Shown here: one piece after another, positions 1 to 7,839 of the stretch
Position numbering within the stretch: the first letter of the stretch is position 1
How the letters are laid out: each line of letters begins with the position of its first letter
Source: Streptomyces tagetis
GTDB taxonomy: Bacteria > Actinomycetota > Actinomycetes > Streptomycetales > Streptomycetaceae
Direction of reading: 5' to 3'
NCBI RefSeq assembly: GCF_018069565.1
Contig: NZ_JAGPNL010000006.1
Coordinates: 1-64,000, forward strand
DNA length: 64,000 nucleotides
Program-made: the position numbers and the translations under genes
Notes under the pieces: model-generated
What the model was told of the DNA's origin: nothing
Seen by the model: only the letters and a program-made list of their open reading frames with translations
The model's database searches: none

Positions 1-2
1 GT

Positions 3-121
3 GTTTCGGTGGTTATAGCGTAGGGGAAACGCCCGGTTACATTCCGAACCCGGAAGCTAAGCTCTACAGCGCCGATGGTACTGCAGGGGGGACCCTGTGG
101 GAGAGTAGGACGCCGCCGAAC
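3..121 (+). rRNA. rrf: 5S ribosomal RNA
   Basis: This is the last gene of a ribosomal RNA operon whose 16S and 23S genes lie outside the window. The sequence has the actinobacterial 5S architecture: the central segment CCCGGTTACATTCCGAACCC, the downstream AGCGCCGATGGTACTGC block, and closing ends that can pair (GTTTCGGTGG with CCGCCGAAC). In helix III GTAGGG (about 21-26) pairs with CTCTAC (about 62-67). As I remember other Streptomyces 5S genes, they have a different but equally paired sequence here, so the change looks compensatory. A strong terminator follows within 11 bases. The exact mature ends are uncertain by a few bases. Confidence 0.95.
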
Positions 122-131
122 AAATATTGGG

Positions 132-161
132 AAGGCCCCGCACCTTTTGGTGCGGGGCCTT
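132..161 (+). terminator. rRNA operon terminator
   Basis: A 13-bp perfect stem (AAGGCCCCGCACC at 132-144, its complement at 149-161) with a TTTT loop directly follows the 5S gene. There is only a short T-rich tail (TTC TGCGTTT), usual for streptomycete terminators. Confidence 0.9.
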
Positions 162-216
162 CTGCGTTTCCGGGACTTTTTCCCTGTGCGGTGAGGTCAT
201 CTGCCGGCGGAGGGGG

Positions 217-244
217 CGGGGTCGTCCTCTCCGGAGGAACCCCG
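217..244 (-). terminator. Possible terminator of the DUF58 operon
   Basis: CGGGGT (217-222) pairs with ACCCCG (239-244) and TCCTC (225-229) with GAGGA (234-238) around a four-base loop. The hairpin starts 7 bases beyond the DUF58 stop codon, between two convergent transcription units. There is no T-tract, so the call rests on position and stem strength. Confidence 0.45.
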
Positions 245-250
245 TCCCCG

Positions 251-1561
251 TCACAGACGGCCGGCGGCCTTCAGTTCCAGGTAGGCGTCGGCCAGCGCGG
301 GCGCCAGCTCGTCCGGCGTCGCGTCCACGACCGTGACACCGTGGCGGCGGAGCTGGTCGGCCGTGCGCCGGCGTTCCTCCTGGGCCTGAGCGGCGGCTGC
401 GGCCTCGTAGAGGGCGTCCGCGTCGCCCCGGGCCTCGGCCATGCGGGCCACGAGCGGGTCCGCGACCGAGGCCAGGACGACCGTATGACGCCGGGTGAGC
501 CGGGAGAGGACCGGGAGCAGGCCCTCCTCGACCGGGGCCGTATCGAGCGACGTCAGCAGCACCACCAGGGAGCGGCGCGGAGCCGAGCGGAGGGCCGCCG
601 CGGTCAGGCCCCGCGCGTCCGTCTCCAGCAGCTCCGGCTCCAGCGTCGCCAAGGCGTTCACCAGGGACGGAAGCACATCGTTGGCCGTACGCCCCTGGAC
701 CAGAGCGCGGACCCGCCGGTCGTACGCCAGGAGGTCCACCCGGTCCCCGGCCCGGGAGGCCAGCGCGGCGAGCAGCAGCGCGGCGTCCATGGAGGCGTCC
801 AGACGCGGTGCGTCGCCCACCCGGCCCGCCGACGTCCGGCCGGTGTCGAGGACGAGCAGGATGTGCCGGTCGCGCTCGGGACGCCAGGTGCGTACCGCGA
901 CGGTCGAGTTCCGGGCCGTGGCCCGCCAGTCGATGGAACGGGTGTCGTCGCCCGGCACGTACTCGCGCAGGCTGTCGAACTCCGTGCCCTCGCCACGGGT
1001 GAGCACGCTGGTGCGGCCGTCCAGTTCCCGCAGCCGCGACAGCTTCGAGGGCAGGTGCTTGCGGCTGGTGAACGGCGGCAGGACCCGTACCGTCCACGGC
1101 ACGAGGTGGCTGCCCTGGCGGGCGAAGAGACCCAGCGGGCCGTACGAGCGGATCGTCACCCGGGCGCTGCGGTGATCGCCGCGGCGCGTCGGCCACAGCC
1201 GTGTGGTCAGCCGACGGCGTTCGCCGGGCGGGACCGTCAGCCGGTGGCGGGAGGCCGCCGTCTCCGTCCCCGGCCGCCAACTGCTCGGCGGCCAGGCGTC
1301 CCGGAGCTGGGCGCGGAGCCGGCGGCGCGACGGATTGGCCACCGTCAACGTGACGTCGGCGGTGTCGCCCAGACGTGTGGAGGTGTCGCCGGACCGCGTC
1401 AGTCCCAGGCTCCGTACCGGCGCGGCCAGGGCGAAGTCGCAGGCGCACGCCACGGCCAGCGGGGCGTTCACCGCGAGAATGCCCGTCCAGCTCGGGTCCC
1501 AGATGCCGACGGGGACGGAGCCCAGGGCCGCCAGGAGCGCGGCGCGACCGGTGAACGCCAT
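251..1561 (-). CDS. DUF58 domain-containing protein
   Basis: A 436-residue membrane-anchored protein of the DUF58 family, which pairs almost universally with MoxR AAA+ ATPases. Two hydrophobic stretches near the N-terminus (about residues 7-25 and 28-45) probably form a membrane hairpin. The family core is visible as FDSLREYVPGDDTRSIDWR near residues 195-213, followed by a von-Willebrand-A-like fold (LLVLDTGRTS, then LVVLLTSLD). Its start overlaps the moxR stop by one base (TGATG), so translation is coupled. It is the last gene of a five-gene operon with moxR, DUF4350, DUF4129 and a six-TM protein. In other bacteria such operons act on envelope or chaperone-like assembly; the substrate here is unknown. 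Confidence 0.9.
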   Translation of the reverse strand: MAFTGRAALLAALGSVPVGIWDPSWTGILAVNAPLAVACACDFALAAPVRSLGLTRSGDTSTRLGDTADVTLTVANPSRRRLRAQLRDAWPPSSWRPGTETAASRHRLTVPPGERRRLTTRLWPTRRGDHRSARVTIRSYGPLGLFARQGSHLVPWTVRVLPPFTSRKHLPSKLSRLRELDGRTSVLTRGEGTEFDSLREYVPGDDTRSIDWRATARNSTVAVRTWRPERDRHILLVLDTGRTSAGRVGDAPRLDASMDAALLLAALASRAGDRVDLLAYDRRVRALVQGRTANDVLPSLVNALATLEPELLETDARGLTAAALRSAPRRSLVVLLTSLDTAPVEEGLLPVLSRLTRRHTVVLASVADPLVARMAEARGDADALYEAAAAAQAQEERRRTADQLRRHGVTVVDATPDELAPALADAYLELKAAGRL

Positions 1562-2553
1562 CAGCGCGGGACGGGGACGTGGGCGAGGATGGCGTTGATC
1601 ACGGAGTCCGTGGTGACGCCCTCCATCTCGGCCTCGGGGCGGAGCTGGACGCGGTGACGGAGCGTCGGCAGCGCCAGTGCCTTCACGTCGTCGGGCGTCA
1701 CGTAGTCACGGCCCGTCAGCCAGGCCCACGCGCGGGCCGTCGAGAGCAGTGCCGTGGCGCCGCGCGGGGACACCCCGAGAGTGAGCGACGGCGACTCGCG
1801 GGTGGAGCGGCAGATGTCCACCACGTAGGCAGTGATCTCCGGGGACACGGTGGTCTTGGCGACCTCGGCGCGGGCCGCCTCCAGGTCGGCGGCACTGGCG
1901 ACGGGGCGTACGCCGGCGGCCCTCAGGTCGCGCGGGTTGAACCCCGCGGCGTGCCGGGTGAGGACGTCGATCTCGTCCTCGCGGGAGGGCAGCGGGACGG
2001 TGAGCTTGAGCAGGAAGCGGTCGAGCTGGGCTTCCGGCAGGGGGTAGGTGCCCTCGTACTCCACCGGGTTCTGGGTCGCCGCGACGAGGAACGGCTCGGG
2101 GAGCGGGCGAGGGGTGCCGTCGACGGTGACCTGGCGCTCCTCCATGGCTTCGAGGAGGGACGACTGCGTCTTCGGCGGGGTGCGGTTGATCTCGTCGGCG
2201 AGGAGCAGGTTGGTGAAGACCGGGCCGGGCTGGAAGGAGAACTCGGCGCTGCGGGTGTCGTAGACCAGGGAGCCGGTGACGTCGCTCGGCATCAGGTCGG
2301 GGGTGAACTGGACGCGCTTGGTGTCGAGTTCGACGGCGGCGGCGAGGGCGCGGACCAGGAGGGTCTTGGCGACGCCGGGGACGCCTTCGAGGAGCACGTG
2401 ACCGCGGCACAGGAGGGCGACGACGAGACCGGTGACGGCGGCGTCCTGGCCGACCACGGCCTTGGCGATCTCGGCGCGCAGGGCCTCCAGGGAGGCGCGG
2501 GCGTTGCCCGGGACCCCGGTGTGCCCGGCGTTGTCAGTGGTCGGGTCCATCAT
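1561..2553 (-). CDS. MoxR family AAA+ ATPase
   Basis: A 330-residue soluble AAA+ ATPase of the MoxR family. Visible motifs are Walker A (GVPGVAKTLLVRAL, about residues 58-71), Walker B (LLLADEINRTPPKTQ, about 118-132), the sensor region VAATQNPVEYEGTYPLPEAQ and the lid with SPRGATALL. Length is normal. Two ATG codons in tandem (MM) are possible starts; the first overlaps the upstream DUF4350 stop by 4 bases (ATGA). MoxR proteins act as chaperone-like motors with von-Willebrand-A/DUF58 partners, and the next gene is exactly such a partner. Confidence 0.95.
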   Translation of the reverse strand: MMDPTTDNAGHTGVPGNARASLEALRAEIAKAVVGQDAAVTGLVVALLCRGHVLLEGVPGVAKTLLVRALAAAVELDTKRVQFTPDLMPSDVTGSLVYDTRSAEFSFQPGPVFTNLLLADEINRTPPKTQSSLLEAMEERQVTVDGTPRPLPEPFLVAATQNPVEYEGTYPLPEAQLDRFLLKLTVPLPSREDEIDVLTRHAAGFNPRDLRAAGVRPVASAADLEAARAEVAKTTVSPEITAYVVDICRSTRESPSLTLGVSPRGATALLSTARAWAWLTGRDYVTPDDVKALALPTLRHRVQLRPEAEMEGVTTDSVINAILAHVPVPR

Positions 2554-3761
2554 GGACGGCGTACCTCTCTTTCGAGGGCGTCGAGTCGGTCGGTGAGTGC
2601 GACGAGAGCCGCGTCGTCGCTCGGCGTCGGGCCGAACAGGAGGGTGTGCAGGGACTGTTCTCCGTCACCGTGGAAATGGGCGGAGAGCGCGGGGAGCAGG
2701 GCCTCGGGCGCGTGCGCCTGGGAGACGGGGACGCCGACGAGGGGAGCGAGGCGGGTGCGGGTGGCGGAGCGGAGGGCGGAGGCGGCGCGGTCGCGGGCGT
2801 TCGCCTTGCGGTAGAGGCGGGCGCGGCCTTCGACGGCCTCGGAGGCGCGGACCGCGACGGGGAGGTTCTCGGGCACCAGGGGGCCGAGCCGGCGTGCCCG
2901 CCACAGGGCGGCGAGGCCGGCGGCGACGAAGAGCTGGAGGGTGCCCCAGAGCCAGCCGGAGGGGAGCAGGTCGAAGAAGCCGCGTTCGTCCTGGGGGGCG
3001 GAGGCGTCGGACAGCGAGGGGAGGTACCAGACCAGATGCGGCCGGGAACCGAGGAGTTGGAGGGCGAGCGAGGCGTTGCCGTGCTCGGCGAGGCGGTTGT
3101 TGCGCAGGATGTCGGAGGCGCCGAGTACGACGGTGTCGCCGCCGGGGGTCTCCGTTCCGCCCGTCGCGGCCTCGGGGATGCGCAGGAGGGTGGCGAGCCG
3201 CCGGCTGCGGTAGCAGGCGTCGGCGTCCGCGTCGGTGGTGCTGTAGCGCAGACCGCCGGTGGCGGCGGACCCCGCGCGCCGGGCGGCGGGCAGGTCGCAG
3301 CCGGGGGAGAGGGTCGATGTGTGGCTGAGGGCCGGGTCGGCGGTGACGCCCGGGGCCAGCAGTTCCACGGAGGGGCCGCCCGGCGCCACGAGGACGGTGC
3401 GCCCGCCCGCCCCGGCCGTCGCGGACCGCAGTGCGGTCTGCTGACGCTCCGTCAGCAGGTCGGGTATGGCCACCAGGACGGTGGTGTCGGGGCCGGCCGC
3501 GGACCGGGCGTCGTCCAAGGTGGTGACCACACGGGTGTCCACCCCGCGGTCGGCGAGGAGTTCGGCGACGGCCCGGCTGCCGTAGGGGTCGGCGGAGCGC
3601 GGGTCGAGTTCGCCGTGCCGGACGTCGGAGCGGACCGCGGCGATCACGACGGCGCCGGCGAGCAGCAGGACGAGGGCGAGCGTGACGCCCCGCGCGCGGC
3701 TCCACAGCCGGCGGACCGTGGGCGAGGCCGAGGTGGTGGGCGGGGTGGCCTCGGTGGTCAT
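2550..3761 (-). CDS. DUF4350 domain-containing membrane protein
   Basis: A 403-residue protein with an N-terminal transmembrane segment (about residues 25-43, VTLALVLLLAGAVVIAAV), an extracytoplasmic DUF4350 domain with motifs such as DPYGSRAVAELLADRGV and TVLVAIPDLLT, and a second TM near residue 290 (LFVAAGLAALW) before a cytoplasmic C-terminal tail. The open frame continues upstream to 4295. I chose the ATG at 3761 because it makes an ATGA overlap with the DUF4129 stop and because the upstream translation is Arg/Pro-rich antisense-type sequence. DUF4350 sits between DUF4129 and MoxR-DUF58, the common actinobacterial order. Biochemical function is unknown. Confidence 0.85.
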   Translation of the reverse strand: MTTEATPPTTSASPTVRRLWSRARGVTLALVLLLAGAVVIAAVRSDVRHGELDPRSADPYGSRAVAELLADRGVDTRVVTTLDDARSAAGPDTTVLVAIPDLLTERQQTALRSATAGAGGRTVLVAPGGPSVELLAPGVTADPALSHTSTLSPGCDLPAARRAGSAATGGLRYSTTDADADACYRSRRLATLLRIPEAATGGTETPGGDTVVLGASDILRNNRLAEHGNASLALQLLGSRPHLVWYLPSLSDASAPQDERGFFDLLPSGWLWGTLQLFVAAGLAALWRARRLGPLVPENLPVAVRASEAVEGRARLYRKANARDRAASALRSATRTRLAPLVGVPVSQAHAPEALLPALSAHFHGDGEQSLHTLLFGPTPSDDAALVALTDRLDALEREVRRP

Positions 3762-4525
3762 CCGGCGGCTCCCCGGGACGTGGTGAGGTCGGCGCCGGCG
3801 GTGGTGCCCGTCGGCTGCGGCCTGGTGCGGGCCAGCTCGCGGTCGAGGGCGGCGAGGTGCCGGTACGCCTCCTCGGAGCCGGGCCTGCCGCCGTACGTGA
3901 CGTCGTCGAAGTTCCGGGCGGCGGTGCGCAGCCGGTCGCCGTGGCCGGGCAGGGCGCGGCCGGCTTCCGTGGCGGCCTCGTCGGCGGTGCGGCCGGGCCG
4001 GACGTCGAGCAGGGCGCGTTCCTCCAGGGCGCGGACGAGGGCGCGCATCCGTTCCTGGACGGCCTGGCTCCAGTGGCCCTGGGCGGCGTGCGCCTCGGCG
4101 GCGGCGCGGTGGTCGGCGGCGCTGCGGGGCCGCTCGTCGAAGAGGGCGGACGCGGAGACGGGCCGGCCGTGCGGAGTGCCCAGGCGCCACCAGAGGGCGC
4201 CCAGTACCGCGAGGACGGCCACGATGACGACGACCAGGCCCACGGTCCCGCCGGGGGTCGCGCCGGAGGCGACGCTGAACAGGTCGTCGAGCCACTCCCA
4301 GAAGGCGGTCAGCGCCCGCTGTATCCAGCTCGGCTCGTTCTCGTGGTACATCCGTTTGGCCAGCTCGCGCCGGGCCGCCTCCCGCGCGGGGTCGCGCGGG
4401 AGGGTCACGGGCGGTTCGTCGCCCGATCGCGCCGACGCGAGTACGGAGACGTCGGCGGCGTGCCGCGTCACCCGTATGGCGGTGCGTGACAGCACCTCCG
4501 TGAGCACTCCCCCCGCCGTGCTCAC
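3758..4525 (-). CDS. DUF4129 domain-containing protein
   Basis: A 255-residue protein with one clear transmembrane helix (about residues 95-115, VGLVVVIVAVLAVLGALWW) and a C-terminal DUF4129 domain recognisable from the aromatic and charged motif ARNFDDVTYGGRPGSEEAYRHL. DUF4129 is a helical domain that in some proteins is fused to transglutaminase modules, and is thought to take part in envelope processing. I chose the GTG start at 4525, 4 bases after the upstream gene, over an ATG at 4588 that would overlap that gene by 59 bases. Its stop overlaps the DUF4350 start by 4 bases. Confidence 0.8.
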   Translation of the reverse strand: MSTAGGVLTEVLSRTAIRVTRHAADVSVLASARSGDEPPVTLPRDPAREAARRELAKRMYHENEPSWIQRALTAFWEWLDDLFSVASGATPGGTVGLVVVIVAVLAVLGALWWRLGTPHGRPVSASALFDERPRSAADHRAAAEAHAAQGHWSQAVQERMRALVRALEERALLDVRPGRTADEAATEAGRALPGHGDRLRTAARNFDDVTYGGRPGSEEAYRHLAALDRELARTRPQPTGTTAGADLTTSRGAAG

Positions 4526-4529
4526 CGCA

Positions 4530-5861
4530 TCAGCTCCCCGGGACGGTGCCGGGGGCGCCGGCGCCGGGGGTCTGGACGCCGGCGGCACGGGCCAGTTCGA
4601 GGTCGAGGGCCTCGCGGCGGATGCGCTGGTCGATGTAGAGGAGCACGGTGACGCCCGCCGTGATCGGGAGCGTGATCGTGGAGCCGATCACCGAACCGAT
4701 GCCGCTGATGACGAGGAAGGTCCAGCCGAGGCCGCCGGTGCCCTCCGCGAAGTCGCCGAAGCCGTCGCCGGCGCCCAGGCCGGCCACGAGGGTGAAGGGG
4801 ATGAGGACGACCACGCTGACGGCGGCCGCGATCAGCATGGCGACGACCTGGATGCCGAGCACTCGCCACCAGGAGCCGTCCACCAGCTTGCCGGAGCGGC
4901 GCAGCGCCTTCACGATCCCCTGCTTCTCCAGCATCAGCGCCGGGGAGGCCAGGGAGAGGCGGACCATGAGCCGCACCGCGTAGACGGCGGCGCCCAGAAA
5001 GCCGAGGACGGTCAGGGCGATCCCGGCCCCGTTGCTGCCCGCGAAGAAGGTGACGAGGAAACCGGGAAGCATGCCGGCCAGGAGGACACCGAACACCATG
5101 ACCATCATCAGCAGGATCAGGCCGAGGAGCCGTGGCACCTGCGGGCGGGCGTCGCGCCACGCCTCGCGGGTGGTCACCGAGGTGCCGAGGACGGCCCGGC
5201 TGGTCACGGTGGTCAGCAGGGCGGTGGCCACGACGGTGCCGATGAGGGTGACGACGAAGAGGAGCGCCGAACCGAGCATGGCGCCGAGGAAGGCGTCGGC
5301 CACCTCGCTCGCCGAGGCGTTGCGGTCGCCGAGGGACCCGGCGCCGACGCTGTCCAGGAAGAAGCCCTGGAACAGGACGGCGACGACCTCCGTGAGGACC
5401 GCGATGGTCAGCGAGATGCCGAGGACGGTGCGCCAGTGGGCGCGCATGGTGGAGACCGCGCCGTCCAGTATCTCGCCCAGGCCCAGTGGACGGAGGGGGA
5501 TCACGCCGGGCTTGGCCGCGGGCGGGGGCCCGCCCCAGCCGCCTCCCCAGCCACCGGGGCCTCCCCAGCCTCCGGGAGCGCCGTAACCGCCGCCATAGCC
5601 GCCGTGGCCGCCCCAGCCGCCGCTGGGGGGCGGGGCCGCCTGCCAACCGGGGTGGGGTGCCTGGCCGGGGGCCGTGGGCGCGGACCACTGGGCGGGGGGC
5701 GGCTGCTCGTCGGACCACTTCGGTCCGGCGTGCGCCTGGTCCGGGCCCGGAGCGCCGGCGGGCTGATCGGTGCCGGGAAGGCCGGCGGGACCGGACGCGC
5801 CGGGCTCCCGCCCGTCGGACGGGGCGGGTCCGGGCGATGCCCAGCCCGGAGTGTCGTTCAT
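4530..5861 (-). CDS. Six-TM membrane protein with GDPD membrane-type domain
   Basis: A 443-residue protein whose first ~130 residues are Pro/Gly-rich and low in complexity, ending in runs such as GGYGGGYGAPGGWGG. About six hydrophobic helices follow. The membrane part resembles the membrane domain found in some glycerophosphoryl diester phosphodiesterases (segments such as LRPLGLGEILDGAVSTMRAH and LDLELARAAG); the phosphodiesterase catalytic domain itself is absent. It is the first gene of the DUF4129-DUF4350-MoxR-DUF58 operon. The ATG is preceded by a strong GAAGGAG site. Function is unknown; an accessory membrane component of the MoxR system is an inference from position. Confidence 0.7.
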   Translation of the reverse strand: MNDTPGWASPGPAPSDGREPGASGPAGLPGTDQPAGAPGPDQAHAGPKWSDEQPPPAQWSAPTAPGQAPHPGWQAAPPPSGGWGGHGGYGGGYGAPGGWGGPGGWGGGWGGPPPAAKPGVIPLRPLGLGEILDGAVSTMRAHWRTVLGISLTIAVLTEVVAVLFQGFFLDSVGAGSLGDRNASASEVADAFLGAMLGSALLFVVTLIGTVVATALLTTVTSRAVLGTSVTTREAWRDARPQVPRLLGLILLMMVMVFGVLLAGMLPGFLVTFFAGSNGAGIALTVLGFLGAAVYAVRLMVRLSLASPALMLEKQGIVKALRRSGKLVDGSWWRVLGIQVVAMLIAAAVSVVVLIPFTLVAGLGAGDGFGDFAEGTGGLGWTFLVISGIGSVIGSTITLPITAGVTVLLYIDQRIRREALDLELARAAGVQTPGAGAPGTVPGS

Positions 5862-5989
5862 CGTCGCTCCTTCACGGTGCCCGTCCGCGGTCGCGGTGGC
5901 GTTACCGCAGCCATCGTGCCATGGGGTGGACCGGCACGGACCTGGTGCGGTGCGGCCCGCGCACCTTCAGGGCGCCGCCCGGCAGGGGG

Positions 5990-5995
5990 CAGACT
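5990..5995 (+). promoter_or_regulatory. Putative -10 element of mtnA (leaderless)
   Basis: CAGACT (A at position 2, T at position 6 of the -10 consensus) lies exactly 6 bases (GGCCGC) before the mtnA ATG. That places the transcription start at or next to the start codon. No Shine-Dalgarno sequence precedes the ATG. Confidence 0.4.
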
Positions 5996-6001
5996 GGCCG
6001 C

Positions 6002-7144
6002 ATGGCTGATCAGTACGCGCGAACCGGCGAAGACCGGTGCCCGAGCGGCATCCCCGTCCTGCGCTGGGAGGAACTGCCCGGGGGCCCCGCGCTGGTCCTG
6101 CTGGACCAGACCCGGCTGCCGGCCGAGGAGGCCGAGCTGGTGTGTCCCGACCCGTCCGCCCTGGTGGAGGCGGTCCGGTCGCTCGCCGTGCGCGGGGCAC
6201 CGCTGCTCGGCATCGCGGGAGCCTACGGGGTCGCGCTCGCCGCCGCACGCGGTTTCGCCGTGGAGGAGGCGGCGGCGGAGCTGGCCGGGGCCCGCCCCAC
6301 CGCGGTGAACCTCGCCGTCGGCGTGCGCCGCGCCCACACCGCCTACCGGGACGCCCTCGCGGAGAGCGGCGACCCGGGGCGGGCCGCCGCCGCGGCGCTC
6401 ACCGCGGCGCGGGCCCTGCACCGGGAGGACGCCGAGGCCAGCGCCCGGATGGCCGGGCACGGGCTGGCGCTCCTGGACGAGCTGCTGCCCGGCGGCGGGC
6501 ACCGCATCCTGACCCACTGCAACACCGGGGCGCTGGTGTCGGGCGGGGAGGGCACGGCGTTCGCCGTGGCGCTCGCCGCGCACCGGGCGGGGCGGCTGCG
6601 GCGGCTCTGGGTGGACGAAACGCGTCCGTTGCTGCAAGGTGCTCGCCTGACGGCCTATGAGGCGTCCCGCCACGACATGGCGTATACCTTGCTCACCGAC
6701 AACGCGGCCGGTTCGCTGTTCGCGGCCGGTGCGGTGGACGCCGTGCTGATCGGTGCGGACCGCGTCGCGGCCGACGGTTCGGTGGCGAACAAGGTGGGGA
6801 GCTATCCGCTCGCGGTACTCGCGCGGTACCACCATGTTCCGTTCATCGTGGTGGCGCCGGTGACGACGGTGGACCCCGGCACACCGGACGGGGGTTCCAT
6901 CGAGGTCGAACAGCGCCCCGGGTGCGAGGTGACGGAGGTCACATCACCCTGGGTGCGGAAGACGGGAGCGGGAGGTGGGATTCCGGTGGCACCGCTGGGG
7001 GCCCAGGCGTACAACCCGGCGTTCGACGTGACGCCGCCCGAACTGGTGACCGCCATTGTCACCGAGGAGGGCGCGGTCTCGCCCGTGACGGCCGAGGCCC
7101 TTGTCGAGCTGTGTGCCAGGTCACGCCAGGTCACGATGAGCTAA
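6002..7144 (+). CDS. mtnA: S-methyl-5-thioribose-1-phosphate isomerase
   Basis: A 380-residue cytoplasmic enzyme that converts 5-methylthioribose-1-phosphate to the ribulose form in the methionine salvage pathway. Family landmarks are present: the substrate-binding AVRGAPLLGIAGAYG near residues 62-76, the catalytic cysteine in THCNTGAL (Cys173), and the catalytic aspartate in LIGADRVAADGSVANKVG (Asp253). Length is normal for MtnA; an eIF2B-like paralogue is the only realistic alternative and lacks this Cys/Asp pair. The ATG at 6002 follows a -10-like hexamer by 6 bases, suggesting a leaderless transcript. The last codons of mtnA contain the repeated CCAGGTCACG motif likely to serve the mtrA promoter. 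Confidence 0.93.
   Translation: MADQYARTGEDRCPSGIPVLRWEELPGGPALVLLDQTRLPAEEAELVCPDPSALVEAVRSLAVRGAPLLGIAGAYGVALAAARGFAVEEAAAELAGARPTAVNLAVGVRRAHTAYRDALAESGDPGRAAAAALTAARALHREDAEASARMAGHGLALLDELLPGGGHRILTHCNTGALVSGGEGTAFAVALAAHRAGRLRRLWVDETRPLLQGARLTAYEASRHDMAYTLLTDNAAGSLFAAGAVDAVLIGADRVAADGSVANKVGSYPLAVLARYHHVPFIVVAPVTTVDPGTPDGGSIEVEQRPGCEVTEVTSPWVRKTGAGGGIPVAPLGAQAYNPAFDVTPPELVTAIVTEEGAVSPVTAEALVELCARSRQVTMS
7116..7135 (+). promoter_or_regulatory. Putative MtrA binding site (direct repeat)
   Basis: Two exact copies of CCAGGTCACG stand head to tail at 7116-7125 and 7126-7135, giving GTCAC-N5-GTCAC with a one-helical-turn period. MtrA of actinobacteria is known to bind GTCAC-type direct repeats. 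The site is 14 bases before the mtrA ATG and inside the 3' end of mtnA, as expected for autoregulation. Confidence 0.55.
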
Positions 7145-7148
7145 TGGG

Positions 7149-7838
7149 ATGATGTCGTTTATGAAGGGACGAGTCCTTGTCGTCGACGACGACACCGCAC
7201 TGGCCGAGATGCTCGGCATTGTGCTGCGTGGTGAGGGTTTTGAGCCGTCTTTCGTAGCCGACGGCGACAAGGCGTTGGCGGCGTTCCGGGAGAGCAAGCC
7301 CGATCTGGTGCTGCTCGACCTGATGCTGCCCGGTCGGGACGGCATCGAGGTGTGCCGCCTGATCAGGGCGGAGTCGGGTGTGCCGATCGTGATGCTGACG
7401 GCCAAGAGCGACACGGTCGACGTCGTGGTGGGCCTGGAATCGGGCGCCGACGACTACATCGTGAAGCCGTTCAAGCCCAAGGAGCTGGTGGCCCGCATCC
7501 GTGCCCGGCTGCGCCGTTCCGAGGAGCCCGCTCCGGAGCAGCTCGCCATAGGCGACCTGGTCATCGACGTCGCGGGGCACTCCGTGAAGCGGGAGGGGCA
7601 GTCCATCGCCCTGACCCCGCTGGAGTTCGACCTGCTGGTGGCGCTGGCCCGCAAGCCGTGGCAGGTGTTCACCCGCGAGGTGCTCCTGGAGCAGGTCTGG
7701 GGCTACCGGCACGCGGCCGACACCCGGCTGGTCAATGTGCACGTCCAGCGGCTGCGCTCGAAGGTCGAGAAGGACCCGGAGAAGCCGGAGATCGTTGTGA
7801 CCGTCCGCGGCGTCGGCTACAAGGCCGGACCGAGCTGA
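7149..7838 (+). CDS. mtrA: DNA-binding response regulator MtrA
   Basis: A 229-residue OmpR/PhoB-type response regulator. The receiver domain shows the acidic pocket VVDDD (residues 11-15), the phosphoacceptor in LVLLDLMLPGRDG (Asp57) and the KPFKPKELVARI switch region. The C-terminal winged-helix domain ends in RVRGVGYK-type residues (VTVRGVGYKAG). The sequence is practically identical to MtrA of other streptomycetes as I know it. MtrA controls cell-division, envelope and developmental genes in actinobacteria and is phosphorylated by MtrB, encoded next. Two adjacent ATGs (7149, 7152) are possible starts. The gap to mtnA is 4 bases, but a repeat box suggests its own promoter. mtrB starts one base after the mtrA stop. 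Confidence 0.97.
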   Translation: MMSFMKGRVLVVDDDTALAEMLGIVLRGEGFEPSFVADGDKALAAFRESKPDLVLLDLMLPGRDGIEVCRLIRAESGVPIVMLTAKSDTVDVVVGLESGADDYIVKPFKPKELVARIRARLRRSEEPAPEQLAIGDLVIDVAGHSVKREGQSIALTPLEFDLLVALARKPWQVFTREVLLEQVWGYRHAADTRLVNVHVQRLRSKVEKDPEKPEIVVTVRGVGYKAGPS

Positions 7839-7839
7839 C

